Shown: positions 1 through 7,727 of the stretch, in pieces | Numbering within the stretch: position 1 is the first letter of the stretch | Layout: the number at the start of each line of letters is the position of its first letter | Origin: Lentisphaerota bacterium | GTDB taxonomy: Bacteria > Verrucomicrobiota > Kiritimatiellia > RFP12 > UBA3636 | Assembly: GCA_022837245.1 (NCBI GenBank) | Contig: JALHHX010000086.1 | Location: 1 to 14,803 of the forward strand | Direction of reading: 5' to 3' | Length of the DNA stretch: 14,803 nucleotides | Position numbers and translations under genes: made by a program | The notes under the pieces: generated by a model | What the model was told of the DNA's origin: nothing | The model's database searches: none | What the model saw: the letters and a program-made list of their open reading frames with translations, nothing else

Positions 1-6
1 TTCACC

Positions 7-390
7 ATGGCACTAAAACCCAAAAGCAACGAAGCATCGGAAAAACCGGTGAAGACAAAGATTCCGGCGGAAGGCTCCGCCAAGGCTGAGGCTAAAAAGA
101 CCGAATCTAAAAAAAGCGGGTCATCCAAAAAACGCGTTGTTCTGACCGTCAAGGCCCCGGCAGGAAGCACCGTAAACGTAGCAGGTTCATTTAACGAGTG
201 GAACCCGACCGATAAGAAGCTTGTCGACAAACAGGGCGACGGCATCTTCACCGCCACCCTGACGCTCGCCCCGGGGATCTACGAATACAAGTTCGTCATC
301 AACGGCATCTGGACGTTGGATCCAGATCCAGACCGCGACTGGACCCAGAACGGCCTAGGAACACTGAACAGCGTCCTCCGCGTCGGCTGA
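7..390 (+). CDS. Glycogen-binding (CBM48 / AMPK-beta type) domain protein
   Basis: This 127-residue protein is a stand-alone carbohydrate-binding domain. Residues 1-42 form a low-complexity tail rich in Lys, Ala, Glu and Ser. Residues 43-127 match the early-set/AMPK-beta glycogen-binding fold: GSFNEW at 60-65, YEYKF at 92-96, NGIWTLDP at 99-106 and GTLNSVL at 118-124. By alignment from memory, W65, K95, W102, L118 and N121 correspond to the residues that grip alpha-glucan in AMPK beta. There is no catalytic domain and no signal peptide, so a cytosolic glycogen-associated or adaptor role is inferred. The stop codon directly abuts the stop of the converging phosphofructokinase gene. The ATG at 7 is the first in the window, but the frame is open to base 1, so the true start could lie outside. 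Family is firm; role unknown. Confidence 0.8.
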   Translation: MALKPKSNEASEKPVKTKIPAEGSAKAEAKKTESKKSGSSKKRVVLTVKAPAGSTVNVAGSFNEWNPTDKKLVDKQGDGIFTATLTLAPGIYEYKFVINGIWTLDPDPDRDWTQNGLGTLNSVLRVG

Positions 391-1605
391 TTATTCGCCC
401 TTCGGCTGGCCAATTGCGGCTAGCAGGTCGTCGAACCAAGGGAGATTGGTATTGAACGGCTTGCCACCTTTGATTCTCTCGAATTCACAGGCACGAAGTT
501 CGTTGCCTTTGTTTTCGTCCTGGCCAACAACACCGCCAACTCCGGTAAAGGCAGCCTCGACGGCCTTGTTTGCACACTTGATGATAAGTTCTTTGTCGGC
601 TTTGTTCGACGCAGCCGCGCGGCTGAAGTATCCAGATTTCTGAACTAGAGTCTTTTCCGCGCCAAGCATCTCTGCGAATTGATCAGCGAACCACGCGCCT
701 GGGTTGATTTTGTCAAGACGCGGATGGCCGAATGCGTCGCGGGGGACGTCCTGCCCCTTTGATTCCATTTCCGCGATGATCGTTTCAACGCCAGCGCCCT
801 CGGAAACGAATATGTTTACGCAGTCCTGTTCGTCCATAATCTTGCGCAAACGCTTGGCTTCTGCCTCGACGTTAAAATCAAGCTCCGGGATGTAAACACC
901 ATGGACTTCGCGGCGGGCGCGCGTTACGCCTATGGAAGGGACAAACTCCATCCCGTCTAGAAGTTTGCGGTATTCCACCGCTGTCGCGGCAGTGAGCCAT
1001 CCGCAGTTGCGCCCCATTACTTCGTGTACTATGAGCATGCGTGGGTTGGCGGAGTGCTCCGAGACGACGTTTGCGAAAAACTTGGCACCCTCCTCAGCCG
1101 CCGTCCAAGCGCCAAGGCTCTGGGCTATGGGGTATACGTCGTTGTCGATCGTCTTTGGCATGCCCACTACGTTGAGATTGTAGCCGTTCTTTTTAAGGAA
1201 CGCCGCGAGATCGGCAGCGGCGGTATTAGTGTCGTCGCCCCCGATGGTATGCAACACATCGACCTTGTCCTTGACGAGCTGATCCGCAGCCACCTGCTGC
1301 GGATCCTGCCCTTCCTTGACGAGCCCGCGTTTGACGCAGTCTTTTACGTTTGTAAGTTTAACGCGGCTGTTGCCGATCGGCGATCCTCCGAATTTATAGA
1401 GCTTGTATGCGTTCTTGCGGAGCTCGGGGCCAACGGCGATGCTGGTGCCTTCCAACAGCCCTTTGTAACCACCGATGTAACAGATTATTTCAACTTCGGG
1501 CGCAACCTCAGTGTAACGCTCGATGAGCGCCGCGACTGCGGAACTCAGGCATGGCGCGAGCCCGCCGGCTGTGAGAATTGCAACTTTTTTAACATTTGCT
1601 GTCAT
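391..1605 (-). CDS. pfp: Pyrophosphate-dependent 6-phosphofructokinase
   Basis: This 404-residue cytosolic glycolytic enzyme phosphorylates fructose 6-phosphate to fructose 1,6-bisphosphate, reversibly, with pyrophosphate as the likely phosphoryl donor. The N-terminal loop reads LTAGGLAPC (11-19). The donor site reads GGDDT (122-126), where ATP enzymes have GGDGS; the second Asp blocks ATP binding. The catalytic loop is PKTIDND (150-156), with Lys in place of the Gly of ATP enzymes, and MGR (197-199) forms part of the sugar-phosphate site. Length fits single-domain PFP. The start ATG at 1603-1605 is preceded by GGAAG at 7-nt spacing. It follows the helicase gene on the same strand after about 40 nt, so it may be read from that transcript. 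PPi specificity is inferred from the Asp and Lys signatures. Confidence 0.93.
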   Translation of the reverse strand: MTANVKKVAILTAGGLAPCLSSAVAALIERYTEVAPEVEIICYIGGYKGLLEGTSIAVGPELRKNAYKLYKFGGSPIGNSRVKLTNVKDCVKRGLVKEGQDPQQVAADQLVKDKVDVLHTIGGDDTNTAAADLAAFLKKNGYNLNVVGMPKTIDNDVYPIAQSLGAWTAAEEGAKFFANVVSEHSANPRMLIVHEVMGRNCGWLTAATAVEYRKLLDGMEFVPSIGVTRARREVHGVYIPELDFNVEAEAKRLRKIMDEQDCVNIFVSEGAGVETIIAEMESKGQDVPRDAFGHPRLDKINPGAWFADQFAEMLGAEKTLVQKSGYFSRAAASNKADKELIIKCANKAVEAAFTGVGGVVGQDENKGNELRACEFERIKGGKPFNTNLPWFDDLLAAIGQPKGE

Positions 1606-1645
1606 TATAATTCTTCCCTTAATGATTAATGTGTGTGTAACTAAG

Positions 1646-3280
<1,635 letters not shown>

Positions 3281-3340
3281 GTAAATCCTTGGTAACGGCA
3301 AAAGCGGCTGGCCTCCGCCGCCCCGCCGTTCTGTTGTGCC

Positions 3341-3380
3341 TGGTTAAAACCGAACGGGCATCCCGAAAACAGGATGCCCG
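3341..3380 (-). terminator. Rho-independent terminator after rpsI
   Basis: Read on the minus strand, just past the rpsI stop, a perfect 9-bp stem (CGGGCATCC paired with GGATGCCCG, plus-strand arms 3355-3363 and 3372-3380) encloses an 8-nt loop. It is followed by TTCGGTTTTAACC, a short, imperfect U tract. This fits a terminator for the rplM-rpsI unit. The helicase starts 60 nt further on with no clear promoter in between, so partial read-through is plausible. Confidence 0.7.
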
Positions 3381-3400
3381 CTGTGTATGGCAAATGCTGC

Positions 3401-3793
3401 TTAACGTTTCGAGAACTGGAAGCGGCGGCGAGCTCCGGGCTGGCCGGGCTTCTTGCGCTCCTTCATTCTCGGGTCGCGCGTCATGCACCCGGCCGCTTTA
3501 AGCGGCGCGCGCAGCGTGGCGTCAGCAGCGCACAGCGCGCGCGCTATGGCGTGGCGTATGGCGCCGCTCTGGCCGGAGATGCCCCCGCCTTTGACGAAGG
3601 CCGTCACGTCGTATTTGCCTTCGACGCCGGCGATCTTCATTGGCTGCATCATGTAAGTGCGGAGCACTTCGCTTGGTATGTAGTCTTCTGGTTCGCGGCG
3701 GTTGATCTGCGTTTTGCCAGTGCCGAGCGAAAGGTTGACACGCGCCACCGATGTCTTGCGGCGGCCAGTTGCCGAGGAGATAATTTCTGCCAT
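3401..3793 (-). CDS. rpsI: 30S ribosomal protein S9
   Basis: S9 is a 130-residue component of the 30S head whose C-terminal tail reaches toward the P-site tRNA. The sequence is typical along its whole length: TGRRKTSVARV near the N-terminus (8-18), the VKGGGISGQSGAIRHAIARAL core, the TRDPRMKERKKPG segment and the invariant end RRRFQFSKR. The full length and intact Ser-Lys-Arg terminus show the gene is complete. It follows rplM after 27 nt, the near-universal L13-S9 pairing, and shares its promoter. AGGAAAG lies upstream of the ATG at somewhat long spacing. A terminator hairpin begins about 20 nt beyond the stop. Confidence 0.98.
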   Translation of the reverse strand: MAEIISSATGRRKTSVARVNLSLGTGKTQINRREPEDYIPSEVLRTYMMQPMKIAGVEGKYDVTAFVKGGGISGQSGAIRHAIARALCAADATLRAPLKAAGCMTRDPRMKERKKPGQPGARRRFQFSKR

Positions 3794-3820
3794 GTGATTC
3801 TTGCTTTCCTGTAGAAGTGA

Positions 3821-4243
3821 CTAGAACGCCGAGGGGTTCTGGGCCTCGTGCGGATGTTCTGCGCCAGCGTAGACTTTAAGCCTGCGCATCATGCCGCGCG
3901 CGAGCGTGTTGCCGGGAAGCATCCCCTCCACGGCCTTCTTGATCATCCAGTCCGGATGCTTGGCACGCATCTCCTCCGCCGTGGTCTCGTATAGACCGCT
4001 GCGGTAGCCTGTGAAGTGCTGGTAGATCTTGTCTTGTTCTTTGTTGCCGGTGAGCTTGACCTTGGCGGCGTTAGTGACAACCACGAACGCGCCCGTGTCA
4101 ACCCATGGGGTAAATGTTGGCTGGTCTTTGCCGCGCAGGGCGTTGGCGATTTCCACCGCCACGCGCCCCAGGGGTTTCCCTGCCGCGTCAACCACTAGCC
4201 ACCTGCGGTTTTCGCCGGGATCTTTGGGTATGAATGTTTTCAT
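3821..4243 (-). CDS. rplM: 50S ribosomal protein L13
   Basis: L13 is a 140-residue early-assembly protein of the 50S subunit that binds 23S rRNA. Recognisable parts are RRWLVVDAAGKPLGRVA near the N-terminus, LRGKDQPTFTP, the AKVKLTGNKEQDKIY segment and KAVEGMLPGNTLARGMMRRLKVY. Length matches the bacterial family. It is the first gene of an rplM-rpsI pair with its own sigma70-like promoter immediately upstream (4276-4305), giving a short leader of roughly 25 nt. The Shine-Dalgarno site is weak: the sequence before the ATG is A-rich with only an AGAG and an AAAGA. Confidence 0.98.
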   Translation of the reverse strand: MKTFIPKDPGENRRWLVVDAAGKPLGRVAVEIANALRGKDQPTFTPWVDTGAFVVVTNAAKVKLTGNKEQDKIYQHFTGYRSGLYETTAEEMRAKHPDWMIKKAVEGMLPGNTLARGMMRRLKVYAGAEHPHEAQNPSAF

Positions 4244-4275
4244 TGATTCTTTTGTTTCTCTAAAACGAAGGGTGT

Positions 4276-4305
4276 ATTATGCGGCGGGAAGTGCCGCCTC
4301 GTCAA
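4276..4305 (-). promoter_or_regulatory. Sigma70-like promoter of rplM-rpsI, with spacer hairpin
   Basis: On the minus strand, TTGACG (plus 4300-4305) is separated by 18 bp from CATAAT (plus 4276-4281), each 5 of 6 to consensus. It is placed to start transcription near 4269, about 25 nt before the rplM ATG. The spacer contains GGCGG-CACTTC-CCGCC, an inverted repeat that in the tsf transcript forms a small hairpin without a U tract. The element may therefore be both promoter and weak terminator or operator. Confidence 0.6.
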
Positions 4306-4321
4306 CTTGTTTTTTACCTTA

Positions 4322-5161
4322 TTAAGCTCCTAGCTGATAGCGTACGAAGCGGCGGACGAATAGTTTGTCGCCGACCTGCTTGCCTACCTGGACTAGCAAC
4401 TTGGAGATCGTCAGTGCGCTGTCCTTCACAAATATCTGATCAACAAGGCAGTTCTCACCGTAGAACTTGGAAATCTTGCCGTCGATGATCTTCTCCAAGA
4501 TGTTTGCCGGCTTGTTCTGATCTTTCATCTGGTTGGCGTAGATTTCGCGTTCTGAGGCAACAATGGCCGCAGGCACCTCGGTTGAATCAAGCCAGCGCGG
4601 CGCCGAAGCGGCGATCTGCAGGGTGATGTCCTTGGCGACTTCCGCGAATTCCGCTTTGGCGGCAGTCTCAGGCTTTTCGCATCCAACTTCAAGCAGAACG
4701 CCAACTTTGCCACCCATGTGTATGTAAGAAGCGAGCAGACCCGCTCCTTGAAGCTCAAATCTCTCGCTACGGCGGATTTCTATTTTCTCGCCGATAGCGG
4801 AGACTTGCGCGGATACTTCTTCCTTCATTGCTTCAGCCGGATTGCCACCAGCGAGGGCGGTATCGGAGACCTTGTCGACGAACTTAACGAAATCCGCGTT
4901 GCGGGCCACAAAATCCGTTTCGCAGTTCACCTCCACGATAACGGCCTTCGAGCCGTCACCCGAGATTTTGGAGGCGATCAACCCCTGGTTTGCCGCCTTC
5001 TCCGCGCGCTTGGCCGCCACTGCGACACCTAGTTCGCGGAGCATCTTCACTGCCGCGTCGAAGTCGCCGTCAGACGCGACGAGCGCTTTTTTGCACTCCA
5101 TCATGCTGACGCCGGTCATCGTCCTCAATTTATTGACATCGGCTGCTGTTATCTGTGCCAT
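4322..5161 (-). CDS. tsf: Translation elongation factor Ts
   Basis: EF-Ts is the cytosolic nucleotide-exchange factor that removes GDP from EF-Tu. The 279-residue product is close to the usual bacterial length. The N-terminal UBA-like domain (about 1-55) includes VNKLRTMTGVSMMECKKAL, then the core carries VEVNCETDFVARN (residues about 75-87), whose TDFVARN contacts the EF-Tu nucleotide site. The C-terminal part ends with QVGDKLFVRRFVRYQLGA, the usual family ending. It follows rpsB after 38 nt in the classic rpsB-tsf order, with no terminator seen between them, so both probably share the promoter at 6371-6400. The ATG at 5159-5161 has a modest GGA-type ribosome site. Confidence 0.98.
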   Translation of the reverse strand: MAQITAADVNKLRTMTGVSMMECKKALVASDGDFDAAVKMLRELGVAVAAKRAEKAANQGLIASKISGDGSKAVIVEVNCETDFVARNADFVKFVDKVSDTALAGGNPAEAMKEEVSAQVSAIGEKIEIRRSERFELQGAGLLASYIHMGGKVGVLLEVGCEKPETAAKAEFAEVAKDITLQIAASAPRWLDSTEVPAAIVASEREIYANQMKDQNKPANILEKIIDGKISKFYGENCLVDQIFVKDSALTISKLLVQVGKQVGDKLFVRRFVRYQLGA

Positions 5162-5199
5162 TTTAAATTTCCGTTCTTATTGATGTTTATTGTTCAGTG

Positions 5200-5856
5200 T
5201 TACTCGTTCGCAGGAGCCGCTTCTGTCTCGGGCTTGGCCTCAACGACGGCTTTATCCTCGGCAACGGGCGCGGTTTCCGCCACCTCGCCGGCTGCCGCCT
5301 TGGCGCGCTCTGCGATCGCCTTGGCAGCCTCGTGGGCAGTCTTGCGGCGGGTCTCCGCCTGGCGCGCCCTCTTCTTGGCCTCTTCATTCGCCTCGCTCTC
5401 GGCGGGACGTGTGCGCGGCGCGCGGCGAGACCCCTTTTCAGCGGCAGCGGCGGCATCGCCGGAAGCTTCGGCGGCAGCCCTGGCGGCTGCGCGCTCCGCT
5501 TCTACGCGACGGTTCTCCTCGGCGGCCCTGCGGGAGTATTCTGCAAGCGCATCTTTCGCCACGCGCGAAATGCTGTCCGAGATGAGCTTTATGGAACGTA
5601 TGGAATCGTCGTTGCCCGGAATCGGGAAATCTACTTGATCTGGATCACAGTTGGTGTCCACAATCGCTATGACCGGGATACCAAGACGCCGGGCCTCTGC
5701 CACGGCGTTGGCTTCGCGCATGATGTCGACCACGAACACCGCAGCCGGGAGTTTTTCCATATCGGCAATGCCGGAGAGGTTCATTTCAAGCTTGTCGAGC
5801 TCGCGGCGCATGGTGGCCGCTTCCTTTTTATGGACCGAAAGGACACCGTTGTTGTT
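5200..5856 (-). CDS. rpsB: 30S ribosomal protein S2, C-terminal part (out of frame with the N-terminal part)
   Basis: This is the second half of S2, in the +1 frame relative to the N-terminal part. S2-like sequence starts in this frame around 5856, reads NNNGVLSVHKKEAATMRREL and continues through DKLEMNLSGIADM, LPAAVFVVDIMREANAVAEA, LGIPVIAIVDTNCDPDQVD and IPGNDDSIRSI, all standard S2 core. The first ATG in this frame (5809-5811) falls inside the conserved core and has no convincing ribosome site, so it is not a true start. After the core (about 5541 downward) comes a tail of about 110 residues rich in Ala, Glu and Arg that is absent from E. coli S2. It ends 38 nt before tsf. Identity is certain; whether one polypeptide is made depends on the frame break. 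Confidence 0.9.
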   Translation of the reverse strand, partial: NNNGVLSVHKKEAATMRRELDKLEMNLSGIADMEKLPAAVFVVDIMREANAVAEARRLGIPVIAIVDTNCDPDQVDFPIPGNDDSIRSIKLISDSISRVAKDALAEYSRRAAEENRRVEAERAAARAAAEASGDAAAAAEKGSRRAPRTRPAESEANEEAKKRARQAETRRKTAHEAAKAIAERAKAAAGEVAETAPVAEDKAVVEAKPETEAAPANE

Positions 5857-6226
5857 CTTGGCGCTTGCGCATGCGACTGACGCTGCGGCGGATCGTCTGA
5901 GCGTTCGTAAGAGTGCCGCCGAGCCAACGGTGGGTTACGTTGAACATCTCGCAGTTTTGAGCGGCGAGCTGTATGACCTCCTGAGCCTGCTTTTTCGTGC
6001 CGACGAATAGGATTTTCTTGCCGTCCTCGGCCAGCCCGCGCACGAACTTCAGAACATCCTCGAGCATATCAAGCGACTGCGTGATATCGATGATGTGAAT
6101 CCCGTTGCGCTTGTCGAAGATGTACTTCTTCATCTTCGGGTTCCAGCGCTTGGTCTGATGGCCGAAATGCATTCCGGCGGTAATTAAGTCACGGACACTA
6201 AGCCCGGACAGTGTGGCTTCTGACAT
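5828..6226 (-). CDS. rpsB: 30S ribosomal protein S2, N-terminal part (frame broken)
   Basis: S2 is an essential protein at the head-body junction of the 30S subunit, needed for S1 binding. This frame encodes a normal start: LSVRDLITAGMHFGHQ, RWNPKMKKYIF, RNGIHIIDITQSLDML, KKILFVGTKKQA and THRWLGGTLTNAQTIRRSVSRM. It then runs into non-homologous residues and the stop at 5828-5830, after 132 codons instead of the 230 or more expected. The remainder continues in the +1 frame, overlapping this end. The likely shift lies in the CAA/GAA/CAA/CAA run at 5846-5860. The start at 6224-6226 is supported by AAGGTG seven or so nt upstream. Sequence error, a real indel, or a programmed shift are all possible; an assembly or read error is the most likely for an essential gene. 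Confidence 0.9.
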   Translation of the reverse strand: MSEATLSGLSVRDLITAGMHFGHQTKRWNPKMKKYIFDKRNGIHIIDITQSLDMLEDVLKFVRGLAEDGKKILFVGTKKQAQEVIQLAAQNCEMFNVTHRWLGGTLTNAQTIRRSVSRMRKRQEQQRCPFGP

Positions 6227-6364
6227 ATTTGCACCTTGTGGTTGTTTGGAACGGCGCCGTTTCTGGCAACCGTTGCGGTGAATCCGCTTTGCCGGATTTC
6301 TCCGGCGTTCGCTTCCGCGCGGGGCGACCTGCCACCCTTCCAGATGGCGGTTTGCGCTGTTGAG
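6227..6364 (-). promoter_or_regulatory. Structured 5' leader of rpsB-tsf mRNA
   Basis: The inferred start near 6364 leaves a leader of roughly 138 nt before rpsB. It contains no open frame of note. It holds a perfect 12-bp palindrome AACGGCGCCGTT (6250-6261) and a hairpin AATCCG-GCAAAG-CGGATT (6281-6298, read on the minus strand). rpsB leaders in other bacteria can bind S2 for feedback control; whether this one does is inference. I recognise no specific riboswitch. Confidence 0.35.
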
Positions 6365-6370
6365 CCAGTT

Positions 6371-6400
6371 AATGTAGCACACCTCCCAGCGTGGACGCAA
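6371..6400 (-). promoter_or_regulatory. Sigma70-like promoter of rpsB-tsf
   Basis: On the minus strand TTGCGT (plus 6395-6400) lies 18 bp from TACATT (plus 6371-6376). The -10 is preceded by TGC, giving an extended -10 motif TGCTACATT, and a T/A-rich stretch lies upstream of the -35. This is the best candidate for driving rpsB and tsf. Confidence 0.55.
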
Positions 6401-6423
6401 CTCTTTTTTACAAAGAAATCTGA

Positions 6424-6452
6424 TGGACTTACGTCCGGCGATGTGCAATAAT
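6424..6452 (+). promoter_or_regulatory. Extended -10 promoter of the arg operon
   Basis: TGGACT (6424-6429, 4 of 6 to TTGACA) stands 17 bp before AATAAT (6447-6452, 5 of 6 to TATAAT), and TGC just before the hexamer makes an extended -10. Transcription would start near 6459, about 50 nt before argJ. The -10 lies inside the inverted repeat at 6442-6457. Confidence 0.5.
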
Positions 6453-6457
6453 GCACA
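6442..6457. repeat. 16-bp inverted repeat over the argJ -10 (possible operator)
   Basis: TGTGCA-ATAA-TGCACA is a perfect inverted repeat with 6-bp arms and a 4-bp centre. It covers the proposed argJ -10 hexamer, where a bound repressor would block polymerase. It does not resemble the ArgR ARG-box consensus (TNTGAAT-type arms), so a different regulator would be needed. No regulator gene is present in the window. Confidence 0.5.
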
Positions 6458-6507
6458 ACTCATTTACACGGCGCGCTTGTTGTGCGTTGTGTCAGGCTTT
6501 TTTGACA

Positions 6508-7725
6508 ATGATTTCTAAATTTAAATGGATAGACAACGGCGGGTCAACCTCCGCCAAGGGCTTTAAGGCGTGTGGAGTGGCAGCCGGCATCAAGGCGAAC
6601 CGCACGGATATGGCGATGCTGCTTTCAGACCGCGCTTCAACGTGCGCCGGCCTGTTCACTTCCAACCGAGTGGCCGCCGCGCCCGTCGTGCTGGACAGGG
6701 AGCGCGCCGCCAAGGGCAAGTGCCGCGGCGTGGTTGTAAACGCCGGATGCGCCAACGCCTGCACGGGGCAAAAGGGCTTTGCAGACGCCGTTGAAATGGC
6801 GCGCTTGGCGGCAGAGACCGTTGGAATACCAGAGGAAGAAATGCTCGTCAGCTCCACCGGAACAATCGGGCGCAGGCTACCCATGCAGCGCATAGCGGAC
6901 GGCATTAAGCTGGCGAAGGACGCCCTGTCCTATGACGGTGGCGCGGCCGCGGCACGCGCAATCATGACGACCGACACCAAGCCTAAAGAAGTTGCGCTCA
7001 AGGTAAAAATCGGCGGAGTTGATGTAACAATCGGCGGCATGTGCAAGGGCGCGGGCATGATCTGCCCCAACCTGGCCACGATGCTTTGCTATATAACAAC
7101 CGACGCGGCTGTTGGCGCCAAAGATCTTCGCGCCGCACTAAAGGCCGCGGCAGACAACTCTTTCAACAGAATAACTGTGGATGGCGACCAGAGCACGAAC
7201 GACACGCTTGTTGTTTTCGCGAACGGAGCCGCTGGTGGCAAGGTCCTGACTCCGGCACAGGACGATTTTGCACTGTTCACCGAGGCTCTTTCAGAAGTGG
7301 CCAAGGCTCTTGCAATGAAAATTGTCGAGGATGGCGAAGGAGCAACGAAGTTCGTGACCGTCGCCGTCGAAAAGGCGGCAAGCGACGAGGATGCGCTCCG
7401 CGCCGCACGCGCTGTCGCCAATTCCCCTCTTTTCAAAACCGCGTGCTTCGGTGCAGACCCCAACTGGGGCAGAGTCATCTGCGCTGTCGGCTATTCCGGC
7501 GCGCAGGTCGATGACATGAAGACGGAGATATACTTCGACGACGTATGCGTTTACGACAAAGGCGAGGTGGCCGATGCAACGGCGCAGGCAAAGCTTGCTG
7601 AAGTGATGGCGCAAAGAGCTTTCACCGTAACAGTGAAGCTGAACCTCGGCGAAGGCGCGGACGCGGTTTACACCAGCGACTTCTCTTACGATTATGTGAA
7701 AATCAACAGCGAGTACACGACTTGA
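6508..7725 (+). CDS. argJ: Bifunctional glutamate N-acetyltransferase / ornithine acetyltransferase
   Basis: ArgJ moves the acetyl group from N-acetylornithine to glutamate, releasing ornithine and recycling the acetyl group; bifunctional forms also use acetyl-CoA. The 405-residue protein has VVVNAGCANACTG (75-87), SSTGTIGRRLPM (115-126) and the self-cleavage site GMICPNLATML (183-193), where cleavage between Ala190 and Thr191 yields alpha and beta subunits with Thr191 as nucleophile. The C-terminus SDFSYDYVKINSEYTT is the usual family ending. The upstream frame is open to an ATG at 6451, but this lies within the proposed promoter, and homology starts at the ATG at 6508; its ribosome site is weak. 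It is the first gene of argJBDG. Mono- versus bifunctionality cannot be decided by eye. Confidence 0.95.
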   Translation: MISKFKWIDNGGSTSAKGFKACGVAAGIKANRTDMAMLLSDRASTCAGLFTSNRVAAAPVVLDRERAAKGKCRGVVVNAGCANACTGQKGFADAVEMARLAAETVGIPEEEMLVSSTGTIGRRLPMQRIADGIKLAKDALSYDGGAAAARAIMTTDTKPKEVALKVKIGGVDVTIGGMCKGAGMICPNLATMLCYITTDAAVGAKDLRAALKAAADNSFNRITVDGDQSTNDTLVVFANGAAGGKVLTPAQDDFALFTEALSEVAKALAMKIVEDGEGATKFVTVAVEKAASDEDALRAARAVANSPLFKTACFGADPNWGRVICAVGYSGAQVDDMKTEIYFDDVCVYDKGEVADATAQAKLAEVMAQRAFTVTVKLNLGEGADAVYTSDFSYDYVKINSEYTT

Positions 7726-7727
7726 GT

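Noticed and set aside
5809..5811. ATG as an independent start for a separate gene made of the S2 C-terminal half
   Set aside because: The codon lies inside the conserved S2 core, S2-like residues continue upstream of it in the same frame, and no Shine-Dalgarno site precedes it.
5197..5880. Plus-strand open frame (227 codons) spanning the rpsB frame break
   Set aside because: Tempting because it is uninterrupted where rpsB is not, but it shows no known domain, while the minus strand carries unmistakable S2 motifs on both sides of the break.
6451..6507. N-terminal extension of ArgJ from the ATG at 6451
   Set aside because: The added residues do not resemble ArgJ, and that ATG sits inside the proposed -10 and inverted repeat, so it would not be on the transcript.
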